Source of the DNA: Bradyrhizobium sp. SK17
GTDB taxonomy: Bacteria; Pseudomonadota; Alphaproteobacteria; Rhizobiales; Xanthobacteraceae
Reading direction: 5' to 3'
DNA: 64,000 nucleotides
NCBI RefSeq assembly: GCF_002831585.1
Contig: NZ_CP025113.1
Location: forward strand, 1,054,001 to 1,118,000
Shown here in pieces: positions 63,095-64,000 of this stretch; within the stretch, counting starts at the first letter, position 1; each line of letters starts with the position of its first letter. The notes below the pieces were generated by a model. It did no database searches. It worked only from the letters and a program-made list of their open reading frames with translations, and had not been told where the DNA came from. Made by a program: the position numbers and the translations under genes.

Positions 63095-63153
63095 ACCCCT
63101 CACCCGTCGCCTCACTTCGTGAGGCGCCACCCTCTCCCACAGGGGGAGAGGGG
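63095..63153. repeat. Right inverted-repeat arm of the DUF559 cassette
   Basis: ACCCCTCACCCGTCGCC...GGCGCCACCCTCTCCCACAG...; the outer and inner parts match the reverse complement of 62673-62723. An inner GCCTCACTTCGTGAGGC hairpin replaces the short GCGCCTTTGGCGCC of the left arm. The recF ribosome binding site GGAAGGAGAG begins where this arm ends. Confidence 0.85.
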
Positions 63154-63163
63154 AAGGAGAGAG

Positions 63164-64000
63164 ATGACCCCGTCCCGCATTCATCGCCTGTCGCTGACGC
63201 ATTTCCGCAATTACCGGACGGCGACGCTCCAGGTTGCGGGCGACATGGTGGTGCTGGTCGGGCCGAACGGCGCCGGCAAGACCAATTGCATGGAGGCGGT
63301 CTCGTTCCTATCACCGGGCCGCGGCCTGCGCCGTGCGACGCTGGAAGACATCGCTGACAATCAAGGCAACGGCTCCTGGGCGGTCTCGGCCGAGGTCGAG
63401 GGCGCGCTCGGGCTTGCGACGCTGGGCACGGGCATCGACGCACCGACCGGCGAGACCGGCAGCACACGACGCTGCCGCATCGATCGCGAGCCGGTGGGGT
63501 CCGCCACCGCGTTCGGCGATCATTTGCGCATCGTCTGGCTGACCCCTGCGATGGACGGCCTGTTCATGGGCGCGGCGTCGGAGCGGAGGCGCTTCTTCGA
63601 CCGCCTGGTGCTGGCGATCGATTCCGAGCATTCCAGCCGGGTCTCCGCACTGGAGCGTTCGCTGCGTTCGCGCAACCGGCTGCTCGAGGTGCGCAATTAC
63701 GACGACCATTGGTGTGACGCAATCGAGCGCGAGACCGCCGAGCTCGCGGTCGCGGTCGCCGCATCGCGCGGCCAGACCGCAGCCAAGCTCACGGCGATGC
63801 TGCGCGAGCGCGGCGCGGCCTCGGCCTTCCCCTCCGCCGAGATCATGCTCGACGGCTGGATGGAGAATGCGCTGCTACAGGAGCCCGCGACGGCGGTAGA
63901 GGACCGCTACCGCGAGATTTTGCGCGCCAGCCGGCCGCGCGATGCCGCCGCCGGACGCACGCTCGACGGCCCGCATCTGACCGATCTGCAGGTGGTGTAC
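63164..64000 (+). CDS. recF: DNA replication and repair protein RecF, 5' part
   Basis: 279 codons are visible; the frame runs off the right edge. The start ATG at 63164 follows GGAAGGAGAG. SMC-like ATPase: LTHFRNYRTATL and Walker A VGPNGAGKTN (Lys39), SFLSPGRGLRRA, IVWLTPAMDGLFMGAASERR and FFDRLVLAID. RecF helps to load RecA at gaps. The end with Walker B lies outside the window. Confidence 0.96.
   Translation, partial: MTPSRIHRLSLTHFRNYRTATLQVAGDMVVLVGPNGAGKTNCMEAVSFLSPGRGLRRATLEDIADNQGNGSWAVSAEVEGALGLATLGTGIDAPTGETGSTRRCRIDREPVGSATAFGDHLRIVWLTPAMDGLFMGAASERRRFFDRLVLAIDSEHSSRVSALERSLRSRNRLLEVRNYDDHWCDAIERETAELAVAVAASRGQTAAKLTAMLRERGAASAFPSAEIMLDGWMENALLQEPATAVEDRYREILRASRPRDAAAGRTLDGPHLTDLQVVY

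Larger units (their letters stand above)
62673..63153. mobile_element. DUF559 gene cassette bounded by inverted intergenic repeats
   Basis: A 481-bp unit: repeat arm, one nuclease-like gene, and an inverted repeat arm, lying between dnaN and recF, which are adjacent in most bacteria. It looks like a mobile cassette that inserted here. No target-site duplication is obvious to the eye, and no transposase is present, so mobility is an inference. Confidence 0.5.

Noticed and set aside
59615..63202. A 1195-codon open frame on the minus strand across dnaA and dnaN
   Set aside because: Antisense to two certain genes; it exists because of the high-GC codon pattern, is full of Arg/Gly/His, and reads through both repeat arms.
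1..64000. CRISPR arrays, riboswitches, transposase genes or prophage genes
   Set aside because: I looked for regularly spaced repeats, known leader structures and transposase or phage motifs and saw none that I could support.

Overview
The window looks like chromosomal DNA of a high-GC alphaproteobacterium of the Bradyrhizobium type (order Hyphomicrobiales). Evidence: the order rpsT - dnaA - dnaN - recF, a bioBFDA operon facing a GntR-type BioR gene with BioR boxes, an EcfG-type stress promoter, DUF3551 and GlsB/CsbD stress proteins, a TTG-started GreA-like gene, and intergenic palindromic repeats of the kind common in Bradyrhizobium. No CRISPR array, complete insertion sequence or prophage is visible.

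Left end (1-4135): the tail of a type I restriction-modification locus (hsdM 3' end, hsdS, and a translationally coupled nuclease-like gene with a PUA/EVE-like C-terminus), a 44-residue micro-gene with its own terminator, then a tRNA-Arg(CCG) gene. A 42-bp copy of the 3' half of this tRNA lies just to its left in inverted orientation. This is the accessory part of the window.

4200-10730: a sigma-54 activator and a divergently read flavin monooxygenase, with a near-perfect -24/-12 promoter and upstream palindromes between them; then a secreted WxPGYW-repeat protein and an unknown protein. 10850-15716: biotin synthesis (bioB-bioF-bioD-bioA, coupled by ATGA overlaps) and its repressor gene bioR. 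15825-20072: a GreA-like factor, then a stress block (three-PAS LuxR regulator behind an EcfG promoter, two CsbD-type proteins, two membrane proteins).

20180-36554: an RND efflux pump and adaptor, an oxidoreductase with a divergent TetR and a palindromic operator, a frameshifted hydrolase, an outer-membrane barrel, a small Asn-rich secreted protein, TfoX-like and LuxR proteins, hydrolase, GST and DUF1697 genes, threonine ammonia-lyase, and three small genes. 36678-40093: a possible four-gene operon (membrane protein, winged-helix regulator, cis-prenyltransferase, B12-type radical SAM enzyme) with two copies of an ACTTTG-N5-CAAAGT palindrome. I regard this as the most interesting candidate for an undescribed pathway.

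40222-57969: mostly ordinary metabolic and regulatory genes: an ArsR/AHSA1/DUF899 module, a TctC-type binding protein, a VOC protein, an acyl-CoA synthetase-like ligase, a P450, an HD-GYP protein, a LysR regulator, a two-subunit molybdenum hydroxylase, hydrolases, a polysaccharide-export lipoprotein and msrA.

Right end (58104-64000): rpsT with a clear promoter, a 1.2-kb rpsT-dnaA intergenic region with clustered GANTC sites and one DnaA-box match, dnaA, dnaN, and recF (cut by the window end). A DUF559 nuclease-like gene flanked by inverted copies of an intergenic repeat sits between dnaN and recF; the repeat arms appear to provide the ribosome binding sites of both the DUF559 gene and recF.
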